Shown here: piece after piece, positions 35,455 through 44,868 of the stretch | Layout of the letters: every line of letters begins with the position of its first letter | Position numbering within the stretch: position 1 is the stretch's first letter | NCBI RefSeq assembly: GCF_025136295.1 | Contig: NZ_CP062788.1 | Coordinates: 3,241,588-3,305,587 of the forward strand | Origin: Aestuariispira ectoiniformans | GTDB lineage: Bacteria; Pseudomonadota; Alphaproteobacteria; UBA8366; Aestuariispiraceae | DNA: 64,000 bases | Reading direction: 5' to 3' | Program-made: the position numbers and the translations under genes | The notes under the pieces: generated by a model | Told to the model about the DNA's origin: nothing | What the model saw: only the letters and a program-made list of their open reading frames with translations | Databases searched by the model: none

Positions 35455-36063
35455 TCAGTGGCGGAAGGTGCCCCAACCGGCCCAGATGCGGCTGGCCGTC
35501 GTGACCCAGCAGAGCCCACCAAAGATATAGGCCAGGATCGGGAACCAGCCCGGCAGCAGGCAGATTGCGAATAAAAGCGCGATGGTTTCGGTGCCCTCCG
35601 TGAGGCCCCCCAGATAATAGAAGCTTTTGCGGCCCCGAATTTCGGTAGACAGGCCACGTTTGGCGGCGATGATGGCATAAGCCAGGAAACTGCAACCGGT
35701 GCCGACAAAGCTGAAAATCAGGAAGGCCGCCGCCAGCGCGTTTTCCTGCGGCGCCATCAGGGCAAAGCCGAAAGGCACCGCACTGTAGAAGATGAAATCG
35801 AAAACGATATCCAGATAGCCGCCTGCGTCCGTCGGGTGACTATGCCGCGCGACAGCCCCGTCAAGGCCGTCCGACAAACGGTTCAATCCGATCGCAATCA
35901 AGGCGATCAGCGGATGCCCCAGAGCCAAAGCAGGCACAGACAAGAGGCCAATAAAAAAGCCGGCGACAGTCACCATATTGGCTGTCACACCGGCTTTTGA
36001 AAGGCGTGCCCCCAGATAGTTCAACGGCGGATCTATCAGGGGGCGAAGTGTTGAATCCAGCAT
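35455..36063 (-). CDS. CDP-alcohol phosphatidyltransferase family protein
   Basis: 202 residues, about six membrane segments. The family signature DG-x2-AR-x8-G-x3-D-x3-D is complete in DGAVARHSHPTDAGGYLDIVFD. Such enzymes transfer a phosphatidyl group from CDP-diacylglycerol to an alcohol such as glycerol phosphate, serine or inositol phosphate. The acceptor cannot be read from sequence. It lies 21 bases downstream of pssA on the same strand and is probably in the psd-pssA operon, giving three phospholipid genes in a row. Confidence 0.9.
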   Translation of the reverse strand: MLDSTLRPLIDPPLNYLGARLSKAGVTANMVTVAGFFIGLLSVPALALGHPLIALIAIGLNRLSDGLDGAVARHSHPTDAGGYLDIVFDFIFYSAVPFGFALMAPQENALAAAFLIFSFVGTGCSFLAYAIIAAKRGLSTEIRGRKSFYYLGGLTEGTETIALLFAICLLPGWFPILAYIFGGLCWVTTASRIWAGWGTFRH

Positions 36064-36084
36064 CGCAGACGCAGGACCTGTTAC

Positions 36085-36951
36085 CTAGTCGACCGAACGG
36101 AGATGGGTTTGGCCGTTTGTCTTGTCATCCGCTGCAGGCGCATCAGACACGTCCTCGTCATCTTCCTCGTTCAACCCCTGTATCAGTTCCGCCTCTGCCC
36201 TCAACTTGGTATAGCTGCGCAGGGAAAACGGGAAGCTGGACAGGTAGGAAATCAGGACAACGGACATGGTTGCCCAAGGGCGCGCGACCAGGAAGGCCAC
36301 TGCCAGCGCACATACCGCCAGAGCCGGGATCATCATATGTCCGGGCACTTTCATCTTCTTGAACGAGAAAGTGGGCAGATTGCTGACAAGCAAAAGCGCC
36401 ACCGCCGTCATCCAGACCGCCAGGAAGACCGGGTGAATATATTGGGTCAGACCGGGGATTTCGAAGGTCAGCAGCATGGGCAGCAAAGCAAGCCCCGCCC
36501 CGGCAGGTGCCGGGACCCCTTGGAAATAGTTATAGGCATAGGACGGCAGCTTATCGAGCGAGCTGTTAAAGCGCGCCAGACGCAGGCCCATGCAAACCGA
36601 GAAAAACAGCGCCACGCCCCAGCCAAATCCACCAAGCGCGTCCAGCAGCCAGAAATAGCAGATCATTGCAGGCGCAACACCGAAGGCAACGAAGTCCGAC
36701 AGAGAATCAAGTTCCGCACCGAAATCGCTGGACGCCTTCAGCAGACGCGCCATCCGCCCGTCCAGGGTATCCAGAATAGCCGCGATCAGAATAGCACCCG
36801 CAGCAAATTCCCAACGCCCCTCAATGGCAAAACGGATGCCACTCAGGCCCGCGCAGGTAGCCGCAACCGTGATTGCATTCGGCACGATCTTGGAAAACGT
36901 CGGCCCTTTCAGGCGCGGTGTGCGGCGAGGACGGCGGCGACGGCGTAACAT
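36085..36951 (-). CDS. pssA: CDP-diacylglycerol-serine O-phosphatidyltransferase
   Basis: 288 residues. The N-terminus is very basic (RRRRRPRRTPR), as in integral membrane type II PssA. The CDP-alcohol signature DTLDGRMARLLKASSDFGAELDSLSDF is complete. About eight membrane segments follow, and a 45-residue acidic C-terminal tail (NEEDDEDVSDAPAADD) that lies in the cytoplasm. It makes phosphatidylserine, the substrate of Psd encoded directly upstream. The TAATG overlap with psd implies coupled translation. Confidence 0.95.
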   Translation of the reverse strand: MLRRRRRPRRTPRLKGPTFSKIVPNAITVAATCAGLSGIRFAIEGRWEFAAGAILIAAILDTLDGRMARLLKASSDFGAELDSLSDFVAFGVAPAMICYFWLLDALGGFGWGVALFFSVCMGLRLARFNSSLDKLPSYAYNYFQGVPAPAGAGLALLPMLLTFEIPGLTQYIHPVFLAVWMTAVALLLVSNLPTFSFKKMKVPGHMMIPALAVCALAVAFLVARPWATMSVVLISYLSSFPFSLRSYTKLRAEAELIQGLNEEDDEDVSDAPAADDKTNGQTHLRSVD

Positions 36952-37667
36952 TAGCGAACTTCTCCCTGTCTGGGGCCTTCTTTTCCACGCTGACCGCTGC
37001 CAAGGTCGGCCAGAACCGTTTCACCGGCGACAGTCAGTTGGTTCTCACATACCAGGGGAACGACCCCCTTGGGCAAATATACATCAACACGGCTGCCGAA
37101 ACGAATCATACCAAAGCGCTCACCAGCCTTCAGGTCATCGCCAAGCTGTGCATCGCAAAGGATACGGCGTGCCACCAGACCGGCGATCTGGACAAAGGCT
37201 ACCTGCTGGCCGCGCTCGTTTTCCGCGACCAGAGACATACGCTCGTTGTCCACGCTTGCCTTGTCCATGGACGCATTCAGGAACTTGCCCGGGCGGTAAT
37301 GGAGCTTGGTGATCGTCCCGTCAATCGGCGAGCGGTTCACATGTACGTTGAAGACATTCATGAAAATGCTGACCCGGGTCATCGGCGTGTCGCCCATTTC
37401 CAGTTCCGGCGGCGGAGGTACATCGCGAATCATCTGCACCACCCCGTCAGCGGGTGCGATTACCAGACCGGGACGCGTCGGGGTGACGCGGTCGGGGTCG
37501 CGGAAGAAATAGGCGCACCAGGCGGTCAGGATCAGGCCGGGTATCCAAAGCGGCTCCCAGACCAGCCCCAAGGCCACGGTCACTATGCCAAACAAGGTGA
37601 CGAAGGCATATCCCTCCCGGTTAATGGGAACCATCACCGGTTTCAGGACATCACGCATGGAACTCAT
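36951..37667 (-). CDS. psd: Phosphatidylserine decarboxylase proenzyme
   Basis: 238 residues from the ATG at 37665-37667 (TGGAG upstream; a GTG 12 bases earlier is in frame). Psd removes CO2 from phosphatidylserine to give phosphatidylethanolamine. The self-cleavage site is the Gly-Ser in RFGSRVDVY, where the serine becomes the pyruvoyl group; this is the short PSD-A type typical of alphaproteobacteria. Two membrane segments near the N-terminus and [16 protein letters not shown] are also typical. The stop overlaps the pssA start. Confidence 0.95.
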   Translation of the reverse strand: MSSMRDVLKPVMVPINREGYAFVTLFGIVTVALGLVWEPLWIPGLILTAWCAYFFRDPDRVTPTRPGLVIAPADGVVQMIRDVPPPPELEMGDTPMTRVSIFMNVFNVHVNRSPIDGTITKLHYRPGKFLNASMDKASVDNERMSLVAENERGQQVAFVQIAGLVARRILCDAQLGDDLKAGERFGMIRFGSRVDVYLPKGVVPLVCENQLTVAGETVLADLGSGQRGKEGPRQGEVR

Positions 37668-37756
37668 TGATCGTAACACTCCAGATGCTTAATTGAGCCG
37701 TCGGCAAAAAGCGGCAACAGCCGCGCCACCTGCCAACAATCTGTATTTAAAGGTTG

Positions 37757-37782
37757 AGACCGGGAAAAAACAGTCCCGGTCT
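37757..37782. terminator. Hairpin between the LysM gene and psd
   Basis: AGACCGGGA (37757-37765) and TCCCGGTCT (37774-37782) form a 9-bp stem with loop AAAAACAG; it lies after the LysM gene stop on the minus strand. T-runs are weak. Confidence 0.55.
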
Positions 37783-37808
37783 TCGAGAATTTGTTCAAAT
37801 TGTAAGAA

Positions 37809-38885
37809 TCAGTTGGCCGGAATCTCAAAAACCTGCCCCGGATAGATCAGGTCGGGATCACGAATCTGCTCTTTGTTGGCCTCATAAATCACCGTGTATT
37901 GAAACCCCTCACCCAAAGTCCGGCGGGCAATTCGCCACAGGCTGTTCCCCGGCTGAACGATTATAAAGGCATCACCGGCAAAATCGGTAAAGGGTTCCGC
38001 CCTGTTAAACGGCAGCTCGATCCGGCCCAGCATTTCACCACCGGCAACCTGATCCACACGCAGGGTGTAGACACCCGGCACGACCGGCTCCTTCGGGGTC
38101 ATGCTCCAGCTACCGTCTTCCGCCACCACGGCGCGGCCAACCAGATTATTGTTCAGATAAATCTGAATATCCGCGCCCTCGATCCCGCGCCCACCAAACG
38201 TGATATTGCCCTTGTCGTCGTAATCGACAGTGTCGAGGAACAGACCGCCGGTCGCATCCGACACCCCGTTTTCCTCGCGCGGTTTTTGCAGTACGCGCGT
38301 TGCCCCCTCGCCGTTTCGCGGCACCAGCAGCGCCAGCGGCTGGGTCGGCTCATCGGTTTTCCGCCCGGCAACATCCTTGCCTTCTTCCGGAACCACCAGC
38401 ACCACGATGTCTTTCGACTGGGTCTTTTTCCCTTCCGGGGTTTCCGCAGTCACGGACAGCTCCCGGTTACCGGACGGCAGGGGTTCGCTTGGCAGGATCA
38501 CCCATTCACCGCGCTCATCTGCCTTGACCGTCCCGATCGCCTTATCGCCATCCATGACGGTTACCTTGCTGCCTGCCGGCGCACGGCCCGCGATAACGGT
38601 GTCCCCTTCTTCAGAGACCCGAACCACGTCAAATTCCGGAGTATCCTGATTTTTCTTCTCGCCGTCCGAAGCCGTCATTTCTTTCTGAACGGCCTCAGGT
38701 TTTGCTGATGACGAGGTATCGGCAGTCTGCGCAGGTGCTGTCTGCACCGATTCGTCCTGGGTATCGGCAACCGGCTTGGGCAAATCATTGGTAAGCAGGA
38801 AATTCAGCCCAAGTGCAATGGCGACAATGACAACGCCAATGATGCCAATAACGACCGTTCGGTTCACCAGTACCCTCGCTTTCAC
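37809..38885 (-). CDS. LysM-domain membrane-anchored protein with Ig-like repeats
   Basis: About 352-358 residues. The GTG at 38885 and the GTG at 38867 (GAGGG 5 bases upstream) are both possible starts. One N-terminal membrane helix (VIGIIGVVIVAIALGLNFLL) is followed by a low-complexity Ala/Thr/Glu linker. Two bacterial Ig-like/adhesin-type units follow (GDTVIAGRAPAGSKVTVMDG and GGRGIEGADIQIYLNN), and a C-terminal LysM motif (VQPGNSLWRIARRTLGEG to PGQVFEIPAN). It should sit in the periplasm and bind peptidoglycan. The architecture is common in alphaproteobacteria, but the function is not known. Confidence 0.88.
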   Translation of the reverse strand: MKARVLVNRTVVIGIIGVVIVAIALGLNFLLTNDLPKPVADTQDESVQTAPAQTADTSSSAKPEAVQKEMTASDGEKKNQDTPEFDVVRVSEEGDTVIAGRAPAGSKVTVMDGDKAIGTVKADERGEWVILPSEPLPSGNRELSVTAETPEGKKTQSKDIVVLVVPEEGKDVAGRKTDEPTQPLALLVPRNGEGATRVLQKPREENGVSDATGGLFLDTVDYDDKGNITFGGRGIEGADIQIYLNNNLVGRAVVAEDGSWSMTPKEPVVPGVYTLRVDQVAGGEMLGRIELPFNRAEPFTDFAGDAFIIVQPGNSLWRIARRTLGEGFQYTVIYEANKEQIRDPDLIYPGQVFEIPAN

Positions 38886-39086
38886 GCCTTCACACAGATT
38901 GCACCAGAGGAGGAGTTAAGATGAACCCCAATCTGCATGACCAGCCTAGTGAAATCTTTGTTATCTTTATTTAGTATCAGTTGACGAAATCTACTACCCT
39001 GCGCCAAATGGCGCAATGAAAAGCGCGCCTTACCGGCGGAAGACGCCGAAATTCCTTCATTCATCGAAAAACTCTGGGAAGATATC

Positions 39087-39767
39087 ATGCCGTTCAGACT
39101 GTGGGATTTGCCGACTCGGCTTTTTCATTGGCTCCTGGTTATCCTGGTCATACTCAGCAGCGTATCCGGTCTGCAGGAGAGCATGACGATCCATTTCTAT
39201 TCCGGCTATGCCATTTTCGCACTGCTGGTTTTTCGACTGTTCTGGGGTCTGTGGGGCAGCACGACGGCGCGTTTCACCGCTTTCATCAAAGGGCCCCGTG
39301 CCATTCTGGGCTATGCCGCGACGCTTTTCCATCGCCGTCCAAGCCGCTCATTGGGACATAACCCCCTGGGTGCGCTGTCAGTTCTGGCCCTGATCGGGAT
39401 TTTGGGCGCACAGGTCGGTTTCGGTCTGTTTGCCACCGATATCGACTTTATCGACATGGGCCCGTTGAGCGATCTCGTCTCCTTCGAAGCGGCAAGCGCA
39501 TCAATGGACTATCATCGCTTCCTCTTCGATATCATCCTGATCCTGATCGGCCTGCATATCGCGGTCATCCTGTTCTACCGACTGTATAAAAGAGAGAACC
39601 TGGTGGGGCCCATGCTCCATGGCCGGATTGACCTGTCCGACACGCCCCAGCATCAACCGAAAGCCAAAAGCCTGTTCTTCCGAGGTCCACTTTGTGCCGT
39701 TTTGACGCTGGCGCTATCTGTGGGGCTGGTGTGGTTCACCGTGAAGGTATTGCCGAAAATCCTGTGA
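39087..39767 (+). CDS. Cytochrome b561-like membrane protein
   Basis: 226 residues. Four to five membrane helices carry histidines placed as in Ni/Fe-hydrogenase- or b561-type cytochrome b: FHWLLV near the N-terminus, GYAIF and MDYHRFLFD/LHIAVI later. WDLPTRLFHW is the usual start of this family. Members transfer electrons between quinones and a soluble cytochrome c. The convergent neighbour is cytochrome c', a pairing that recurs in proteobacteria; the shared terminator at 39795 sits between them. Confidence 0.85.
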   Translation: MPFRLWDLPTRLFHWLLVILVILSSVSGLQESMTIHFYSGYAIFALLVFRLFWGLWGSTTARFTAFIKGPRAILGYAATLFHRRPSRSLGHNPLGALSVLALIGILGAQVGFGLFATDIDFIDMGPLSDLVSFEAASASMDYHRFLFDIILILIGLHIAVILFYRLYKRENLVGPMLHGRIDLSDTPQHQPKAKSLFFRGPLCAVLTLALSVGLVWFTVKVLPKIL

Positions 39768-39794
39768 GGGCTCAAAACGTCCACCGAGAAGCAC

Positions 39795-39830
39795 AACAAG
39801 CGCATACCGCAAGGCATGCGCTTGTTCTTT
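39795..39830. terminator. Bidirectional terminator between cytochrome b561 and cytochrome c' genes
   Basis: AACAAGCGCAT and ATGCGCTTGTT form a perfect 11-bp stem around ACCGCAAGGC, followed by CTTTT. Confidence 0.85.
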
Positions 39831-39852
39831 TGAACCGATTAAATCAACCAGT

Positions 39853-40344
39853 TCAGTCGAGTTTTTCGCGGAAAGGCTTGTGACAGCCACCACAGCCATT
39901 CTTGCCCATATCACCGAGTTGTGCGGCAATCGCACCTTTGTCGGCCCCGCTTCCGGCAACTTCCGCCAGTTTCGCCGCTTTTTCCGACAGATTCGCAGCA
40001 GCGGCCTCGAACTTGTCCCAGTCCTTCCAGATATCCGGTTTGGCCCCGGTTTCCGGTTTAGAGACTTCTTCCAATGATGTGCCTTCCGGGAACCAGGTTG
40101 GTATGTCCTTTGCCCATTTGGCGATTTCAGCCGCACGGTCTGCGACATCCTGCGCGGACCCTTCGTCCTTTTTCACGAAACCGATGATGGCTTTCATATT
40201 CTTGCCAAAGCGTTTCATATGGTCCTGGCGCTCCTTGACCGCTGATGCGGCGTCGATATTCGCACTTGCCACAGAGCCTGCCGCACCGACCAGAACCGCG
40301 CCACTCAAGGCGGCTGCAAGAAAGGCCTTCCCCAACATTTTCAT
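39853..40344 (-). CDS. cycP: Cytochrome c' (four-helix class II cytochrome c)
   Basis: 163 residues from the ATG at 40342-40344 (GGGAA 9 bases upstream). The signal peptide (LGKAFLAAALSGAVLVGAAG) likely ends near ASA around residue 28. The mature protein is a four-helix bundle with haem attached at CGGCHKPFREKL at the very C-terminus, the class II arrangement. Cytochrome c' binds nitric oxide and CO in the periplasm and protects against NO. It fits with nnrS and the hemerythrin elsewhere in the window. It converges on the b561 gene. Confidence 0.93.
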   Translation of the reverse strand: MKMLGKAFLAAALSGAVLVGAAGSVASANIDAASAVKERQDHMKRFGKNMKAIIGFVKKDEGSAQDVADRAAEIAKWAKDIPTWFPEGTSLEEVSKPETGAKPDIWKDWDKFEAAAANLSEKAAKLAEVAGSGADKGAIAAQLGDMGKNGCGGCHKPFREKLD

Positions 40345-40572
40345 CCGAAATATTCCCGTTCCGTTGTTTTCGATACCTGTTCGATCAACGCTGCCGTTTG
40401 TCTGGTTGTCTGGCCGCGTCCCTTTGATTGTGCGCGAAAACTTTCCGGCATGTGAAGTCAGAACTTCACACAATTTCTTTACCATGCGACCTTCCACCCT
40501 GCATTGACTTCCCCCTAGACACCTCCCCGATTAAAGAGTACTAGGCCCCAGCCAACCAGCACGAGGATTACA

Positions 40573-41157
40573 ATGACCGGCATCACCAGTACCTGCGTTT
40601 ATTGCGGCTCCAGCGACAAGGTCAAAGAAAGCTATCGCCAGGCGGCGACAGAACTTGGCCGGAAACTGGCCGAACGTAAAATCGAACTGGTCTACGGCGG
40701 CGGTCGTGTCGGCCTGATGGGACTGGTGGCCGACGGCGTCATTCAAAATGGCGGCCAGGTGTATGGCGTCATTCCGCGTTTCCTGGACAACCTGGAAGTC
40801 GCCCATGAAGGTGTCACCGAACTGGTGCTGACCGAAAACATGCATGAGCGGAAAATGCTCATGGCGGAACGCGCCGACAGCTTCATCGTGCTGCCGGGTG
40901 GCCTGGGAACACTGGATGAGACCTTTGAAATCCTGACCTGGAAGCAGCTTCGCCTGCATGACAAACCCGTCGTAATCCTTAACGTCGACGGGTATTGGGA
41001 CGCGCTGGTCGAACTGATCCACAATCAGATCAACGAGAATTTCGCCAAACCGGCGAATCTGGACCTGTTTTCAGTCGTCAATACGGTGGACGAAGCCCTG
41101 GAAGCGTTGGAGAAAAGTCCGACGCCGACACACGAAATCGCGAGCAAGTGGACCTAA
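40573..41157 (+). CDS. LOG family protein (TIGR00730), nucleoside-monophosphate phosphoribohydrolase-like
   Basis: 194 residues. The Rossmann-like LOG family signature is clear: CVYCGSSDKV at the start, YGGGRVGLMG, and PGGLGTLDETFEILTW, which contains the PGGxGTxxE motif with the catalytic Glu. Plant and some bacterial members release cytokinin bases or other purines from nucleoside 5'-monophosphates. The true substrate here is unknown. It is followed 52 bases later by an unrecognised gene. Confidence 0.92.
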   Translation: MTGITSTCVYCGSSDKVKESYRQAATELGRKLAERKIELVYGGGRVGLMGLVADGVIQNGGQVYGVIPRFLDNLEVAHEGVTELVLTENMHERKMLMAERADSFIVLPGGLGTLDETFEILTWKQLRLHDKPVVILNVDGYWDALVELIHNQINENFAKPANLDLFSVVNTVDEALEALEKSPTPTHEIASKWT

Positions 41158-41209
41158 TTCACTGCTGTTCGCTTTTTCTTAATAATTGCTTTGCTTTATA
41201 CTGGACGGT

Positions 41210-41746
41210 ATGGAGCAACGGGCGACGCATACCAATACTTACCGCAAACTCGTTGGTGGGACGACCATCAACAGCGAAACCCTGCTGTCCACAGACTACC
41301 TGAACCACTTCAACGAACTGGTTATGTTGTTGGAAATGGTGCCCGACATGCCGGACATGTTCGAGGAAGTTAAGGCATGGCAGCCCAAAACCTACCAGGA
41401 ACATTTCCGCGACAGCTCCTTTACCCATAAAGACCTGGCAGTGATGGCCTATGAGCATTCGCCCGACGACTATCGCCTCCCCTTCGACCAGACCATCGAG
41501 GCAATCTATGGCCTGATACGGTCGGAACTGCCGGAAATCGACCGGACAATCCAGCAGGGAAACGCAGATATAATCCGCGAAAAAACGCTGCGTTTCTCGA
41601 GCAATCTGCAAAAGCTGATGGACCGGGCCAGCGGCATCATCAACGGTGTCGAACATTACACCAAGGGCGCAGAAGAACTGATCCATGAGGTCGAGGCGGA
41701 AGATACCGTCATGAACCAGTCCGCCATCGACAGCCTGTTCGACTGA
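41210..41746 (+). CDS. Uncharacterised helical protein
   Basis: 178 residues from the ATG at 41210 (weak GGACGG before it). It is acidic, soluble and mainly helical, with TYQEHFRDSSF, MAYEHSPDDYRLPFDQTI and ALD-like helical segments; no signal peptide or membrane helix. The Met-rich stretch LEMVPDMPDMFEE and a C-terminal VEAEDTVMNQSAIDSLFD stand out. The ending NQSAIDSLFD recalls the QxxIDxLF motif found at protein ends in several chemotaxis and flagellar-associated proteins that bind a partner. I do not recognise the family. Confidence 0.75.
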   Translation: MEQRATHTNTYRKLVGGTTINSETLLSTDYLNHFNELVMLLEMVPDMPDMFEEVKAWQPKTYQEHFRDSSFTHKDLAVMAYEHSPDDYRLPFDQTIEAIYGLIRSELPEIDRTIQQGNADIIREKTLRFSSNLQKLMDRASGIINGVEHYTKGAEELIHEVEAEDTVMNQSAIDSLFD

Positions 41747-41907
41747 ACCAAGTTTCCTTATTCCCTTCTTCCAATTTGCATCCCCCGGCGGGTGCAGGTA
41801 TGTTGCTGCGCAACAAGATCGGGAGACGGGAACCAACCCGCAGCGTTTCGTATGCAGGGACCGGCGTCACCCTCCCGCAACGTTCATGAAAAGGAGCGGT
41901 ACCAACC

Positions 41908-43131
41908 ATGGCGAAGATCCAAGTCAAAAACCCGATTGTGGAGCTGGACGGCGACGAAATGACCCGCATCATGTGGGATTTCATCAAGAACAAGCTGATC
42001 CTGCCCTATCTCGACCTGGACCTGAAATATTACGATCTGGGCATCGAAAAACGTGATGAGACCAACGACCAGATCACGGTCGATGCGGCCAACGCGATCA
42101 AACAGTATGGCGTCGGCGTAAAATGCGCGACCATCACCCCGGACGAAGCACGCGTCGAAGAATTCGACCTGAAGGAAATGTGGCGTTCGCCCAACGGCAC
42201 CATCCGTAACATCCTGGGCGGCACCGTCTTCCGCGAGCCGATCGTCTGCGCGAACGTTCCGCGCCTGGTACCGGGCTGGACCAAGCCGATCGTGATTGCA
42301 CGTCACGCCTTTGGTGACCAGTATCGCGCCACCGACTTCCGCGTTCCGGGTGCGGGCATGCTGTCCATCACCTTCACGCCGGACGATCCGGAAGGTGAAA
42401 CCATCCGTCACCAGGTCTTCCGTTTCGAAGACGCCGGTGTCGCCATGGCCATGTACAACCTCGACGACAGCATCCGTGGCTTTGCCCGTGCCGTCCTGAC
42501 CTATGGCCTGATGCGCAAAGTCCCGGTTTACCTCTCCACCAAGAACACCATCCTGAAAGCCTACGACGGCCGTTTCAAGGATCTGTTCCAGGAAGTCTAC
42601 GAAGCTGAATTCGAAGCACAGTTCAAAGAAGCTGACATCTGGTACGAACACCGTCTGATCGACGACATGGTGGCCTTCTCGCTGAAGGCTCATGGCGATT
42701 TCGTCTGGGCGTGCAAGAACTACGATGGTGACGTGCAAAGCGACACAGTTGCCCAGGGCTTCGGCTCGCTGGGTCTGATGACCTCCGTTCTGATGACGCC
42801 GGATGGCAAGACGGTCGAGGCGGAAGCCGCCCATGGTACCGTTACCCGTCACTATCGCCAGCATCAGGAAGGCAAGGAAACCTCCACCAACCCGATCGCG
42901 TCGATCTTCGCCTGGACCCGAGGCCTGCAGTATCGCGGCAAATTCGACAGCACGCCGGAAGTGGTGCGCTTTGCCGAAACGCTGGAAAAAGTCTGCATCA
43001 ACACCGTTGAACGCGGCCATATGACCAAGGACCTGGCGCTGTTGGTCGGCGCCAACCAGCCCTGGCTGACCACCAACCAGTTCCTCGACAAACTGGACGA
43101 AAACCTGTCCAAGGAAATGGCTACCTGGTAA
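41908..43131 (+). CDS. icd: NADP-dependent isocitrate dehydrogenase
   Basis: 407 residues, the eukaryotic-like homodimeric type found in alphaproteobacteria. It oxidises isocitrate to 2-oxoglutarate with NADP. Conserved regions: [16 protein letters not shown], the substrate-binding [19 protein letters not shown], the catalytic Tyr/Lys region, [20 protein letters not shown] with the metal-binding Asps, and the NADP-binding [11 protein letters not shown]. Length is normal. A strong ribosome site (AAGGAG) and a terminator flank it. It is a single-gene unit. Confidence 0.97.
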   Translation: MAKIQVKNPIVELDGDEMTRIMWDFIKNKLILPYLDLDLKYYDLGIEKRDETNDQITVDAANAIKQYGVGVKCATITPDEARVEEFDLKEMWRSPNGTIRNILGGTVFREPIVCANVPRLVPGWTKPIVIARHAFGDQYRATDFRVPGAGMLSITFTPDDPEGETIRHQVFRFEDAGVAMAMYNLDDSIRGFARAVLTYGLMRKVPVYLSTKNTILKAYDGRFKDLFQEVYEAEFEAQFKEADIWYEHRLIDDMVAFSLKAHGDFVWACKNYDGDVQSDTVAQGFGSLGLMTSVLMTPDGKTVEAEAAHGTVTRHYRQHQEGKETSTNPIASIFAWTRGLQYRGKFDSTPEVVRFAETLEKVCINTVERGHMTKDLALLVGANQPWLTTNQFLDKLDENLSKEMATW

Positions 43132-43158
43132 GTCATCGCTGAATTATCAGTGACGTTG

Positions 43159-43193
43159 AAACGGCCCGGGTTATCCCGGGCCGTTTTCTTTTG
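43159..43193 (+). terminator. Terminator of icd
   Basis: AAACGGCCCGGG and CCCGGGCCGTTTT pair around TTAT, followed by CTTTTGG. Confidence 0.9.
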
Positions 43194-43285
43194 GCAAAAC
43201 AGTTATGCCCGACAAATGATTGCCGATGGCCCGGGCCTATACAATCATAGGCGGCTTTTTGGATTTCAAACTTTTGAGGCCCTTC

Positions 43286-43612
43286 ATGATCATCGATCAC
43301 CGTACTTACAACATCGTACCGCGCCGCACGCAGGACTATCTGGCGGCTTTCAAGGAATACGGCCTGCCGGTACAGATGAAGCATCTGGGCGGCCTTGTCG
43401 GCTATTATATCTCGGATATCGGGCCGCAGAACCAGTTGGTCCATCTTTGGGCCTATAAGAGCCTGGCCGATATGGAAGAACGCCGGGCCAAACGCAATGC
43501 CGACCCCGATTGGGCGGTTTTCCTGGAAAAGACGAAAGGGCTGGTCCAGTCGCAGGAAACAAAAATCCTGCGCGCTGCGGATTTCTCACCGTTGATCGAC
43601 CTACCGGACTGA
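43286..43612 (+). CDS. NIPSNAP family protein
   Basis: 108 residues from the ATG at 43286, with GAGG 6 bases upstream. MIIDHRTYNIVPRRTQDYLAAFKEYGLPVQMKHLGGLVGYYISDIG and WAYKSLADMEERRAKRNADPDW are typical of NIPSNAP, a dimeric ferredoxin-like alpha/beta barrel. Bacterial functions are largely unknown; some members act with monooxygenases. It stands alone. Confidence 0.9.
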   Translation: MIIDHRTYNIVPRRTQDYLAAFKEYGLPVQMKHLGGLVGYYISDIGPQNQLVHLWAYKSLADMEERRAKRNADPDWAVFLEKTKGLVQSQETKILRAADFSPLIDLPD

Positions 43613-43646
43613 TGTCAGGCAGCCGGGGCGCGGGAGTTCCTGCGCC

Positions 43647-44267
43647 CTACCCCCATTTGATCCGGTCGTCGGGAAGGTTTTTTTCAACCATTTGTGAAAG
43701 CACCGGGTGAATTTGCACCACCGCACGGGCCATTTCCTCATCTGCGCTTAGACAATAAACCCCGATATGGTCATGCACGAAGGCAGTCAGCACATTGGGA
43801 AAGCTGGTACAGACTTCCTGATGGGACCAGTCATCCTTGACGTGAACCTCATAAGGGTTCCCTTCCACCTCATCCTGCGGATAGTGAACAATGGGGATGG
43901 ACAACAAGACCAGACGCGACGCCGCAAGCGTCTTTTCCATCACAGCCTGCGCCTCTTCCTTGGTCATATGTTCCAGGATATCGCCGTAAAGCGTGAGGTC
44001 CAGTTTGCCGATCTCGTCAAAATCGAGTGTGCGAACATCCTCATTGTACAGCGTGCCGTAGAGGGATCGCAGGTCAAAGCGTTCAATATAAGGTTCCCAG
44101 ACCTCAACCCCGATCCAGTCGGCATCCGGCAAATGCTCCGCCAGCAGGTTGTGATAGGTGCCCGAACCGACGCCCACATCCATGACCCGCCTGATCATCC
44201 CAAGATCATATAACTTCTTCAAAAGCAGGGTCGTATAGAGCTTGCCGAACTGTGAACTGCCAGGCAT
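43647..44267 (-). CDS. Class I SAM-dependent methyltransferase
   Basis: 206 residues. Motif I for S-adenosylmethionine is VMDVGVGSGTYHNLLAE, followed by IGVEVWEPYIERF and the motif II region LDLTLYGDILEHMTKEEAQ. The C-terminal half has SIPIVHYPQDEVEGNPYEVH. It is of the general methyltransferase 23/25-like group, often linked to surface polysaccharides, but the acceptor is unknown and no glycan genes are adjacent. Confidence 0.85.
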   Translation of the reverse strand: MPGSSQFGKLYTTLLLKKLYDLGMIRRVMDVGVGSGTYHNLLAEHLPDADWIGVEVWEPYIERFDLRSLYGTLYNEDVRTLDFDEIGKLDLTLYGDILEHMTKEEAQAVMEKTLAASRLVLLSIPIVHYPQDEVEGNPYEVHVKDDWSHQEVCTSFPNVLTAFVHDHIGVYCLSADEEMARAVVQIHPVLSQMVEKNLPDDRIKWG

Positions 44268-44392
44268 GTCGCCTCCCGCATCAGGGACCAGGAAAAACAG
44301 CCTCTAATCTAGCGGGATTCGCAGTAGGTGCAAAACCCGATTACGCACACCCAAGAAAGACAGCAACATTGTCAAAAATGACACAACTTATG

Positions 44393-44821
44393 TCATTCAA
44401 GACTCATATTCCCTTTATCATCAATGGGGAAGTAGGGATTCCACGCAACTTCCCAGGCGTGGCCATCGGGATCGGTGAAATAGGCATGATAGCCACCCCA
44501 GAAAACATCCTGCGGCTCCTTGGTGACCGTGCCTCCGGCGGCGCGGGCCTCGTCAATCACGGTGTGGACCTCATCCTTGCTGCGTGTGTTGAAGGCAAGG
44601 GTAATACCACCAAAACCGGATTGCGATTCACCAAGATTACCGTCTTCCGCCAGCATTTTCCGGGGATAAAGGCCCAGCGCCAGTCCGTTTAACTGGTAAA
44701 AGGCAACGCTGTCTTCGCCTTCCTCCGCGGGATGCGCCTTCCATCCCATCGCCTCATAAAAGGACTTTGCACGTGGAAGGTCGTCAACGCCGAGCGTGAC
44801 GAGGCTTAGTCTTTGTTCCAT
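44393..44821 (-). CDS. VOC/glyoxalase superfamily protein
   Basis: 142 residues from the ATG at 44819-44821 (AAGGGGGAT upstream); a TTG 6 bases earlier is in frame. The fold is the paired beta-alpha-beta-beta-beta of VOC proteins: LVTLGVDDLPRAKSFYEAMGW in the first half and FTDPDGHAWEVAWNP in the second. The DPDGHAWEV box carries the usual metal ligand. Enzymatic role unknown. Confidence 0.88.
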   Translation of the reverse strand: MEQRLSLVTLGVDDLPRAKSFYEAMGWKAHPAEEGEDSVAFYQLNGLALGLYPRKMLAEDGNLGESQSGFGGITLAFNTRSKDEVHTVIDEARAAGGTVTKEPQDVFWGGYHAYFTDPDGHAWEVAWNPYFPIDDKGNMSLE

Positions 44822-44868
44822 TTCCAATCCCCCTTAGTATTATCGTTCACAACCCTGAACCATGGGAC

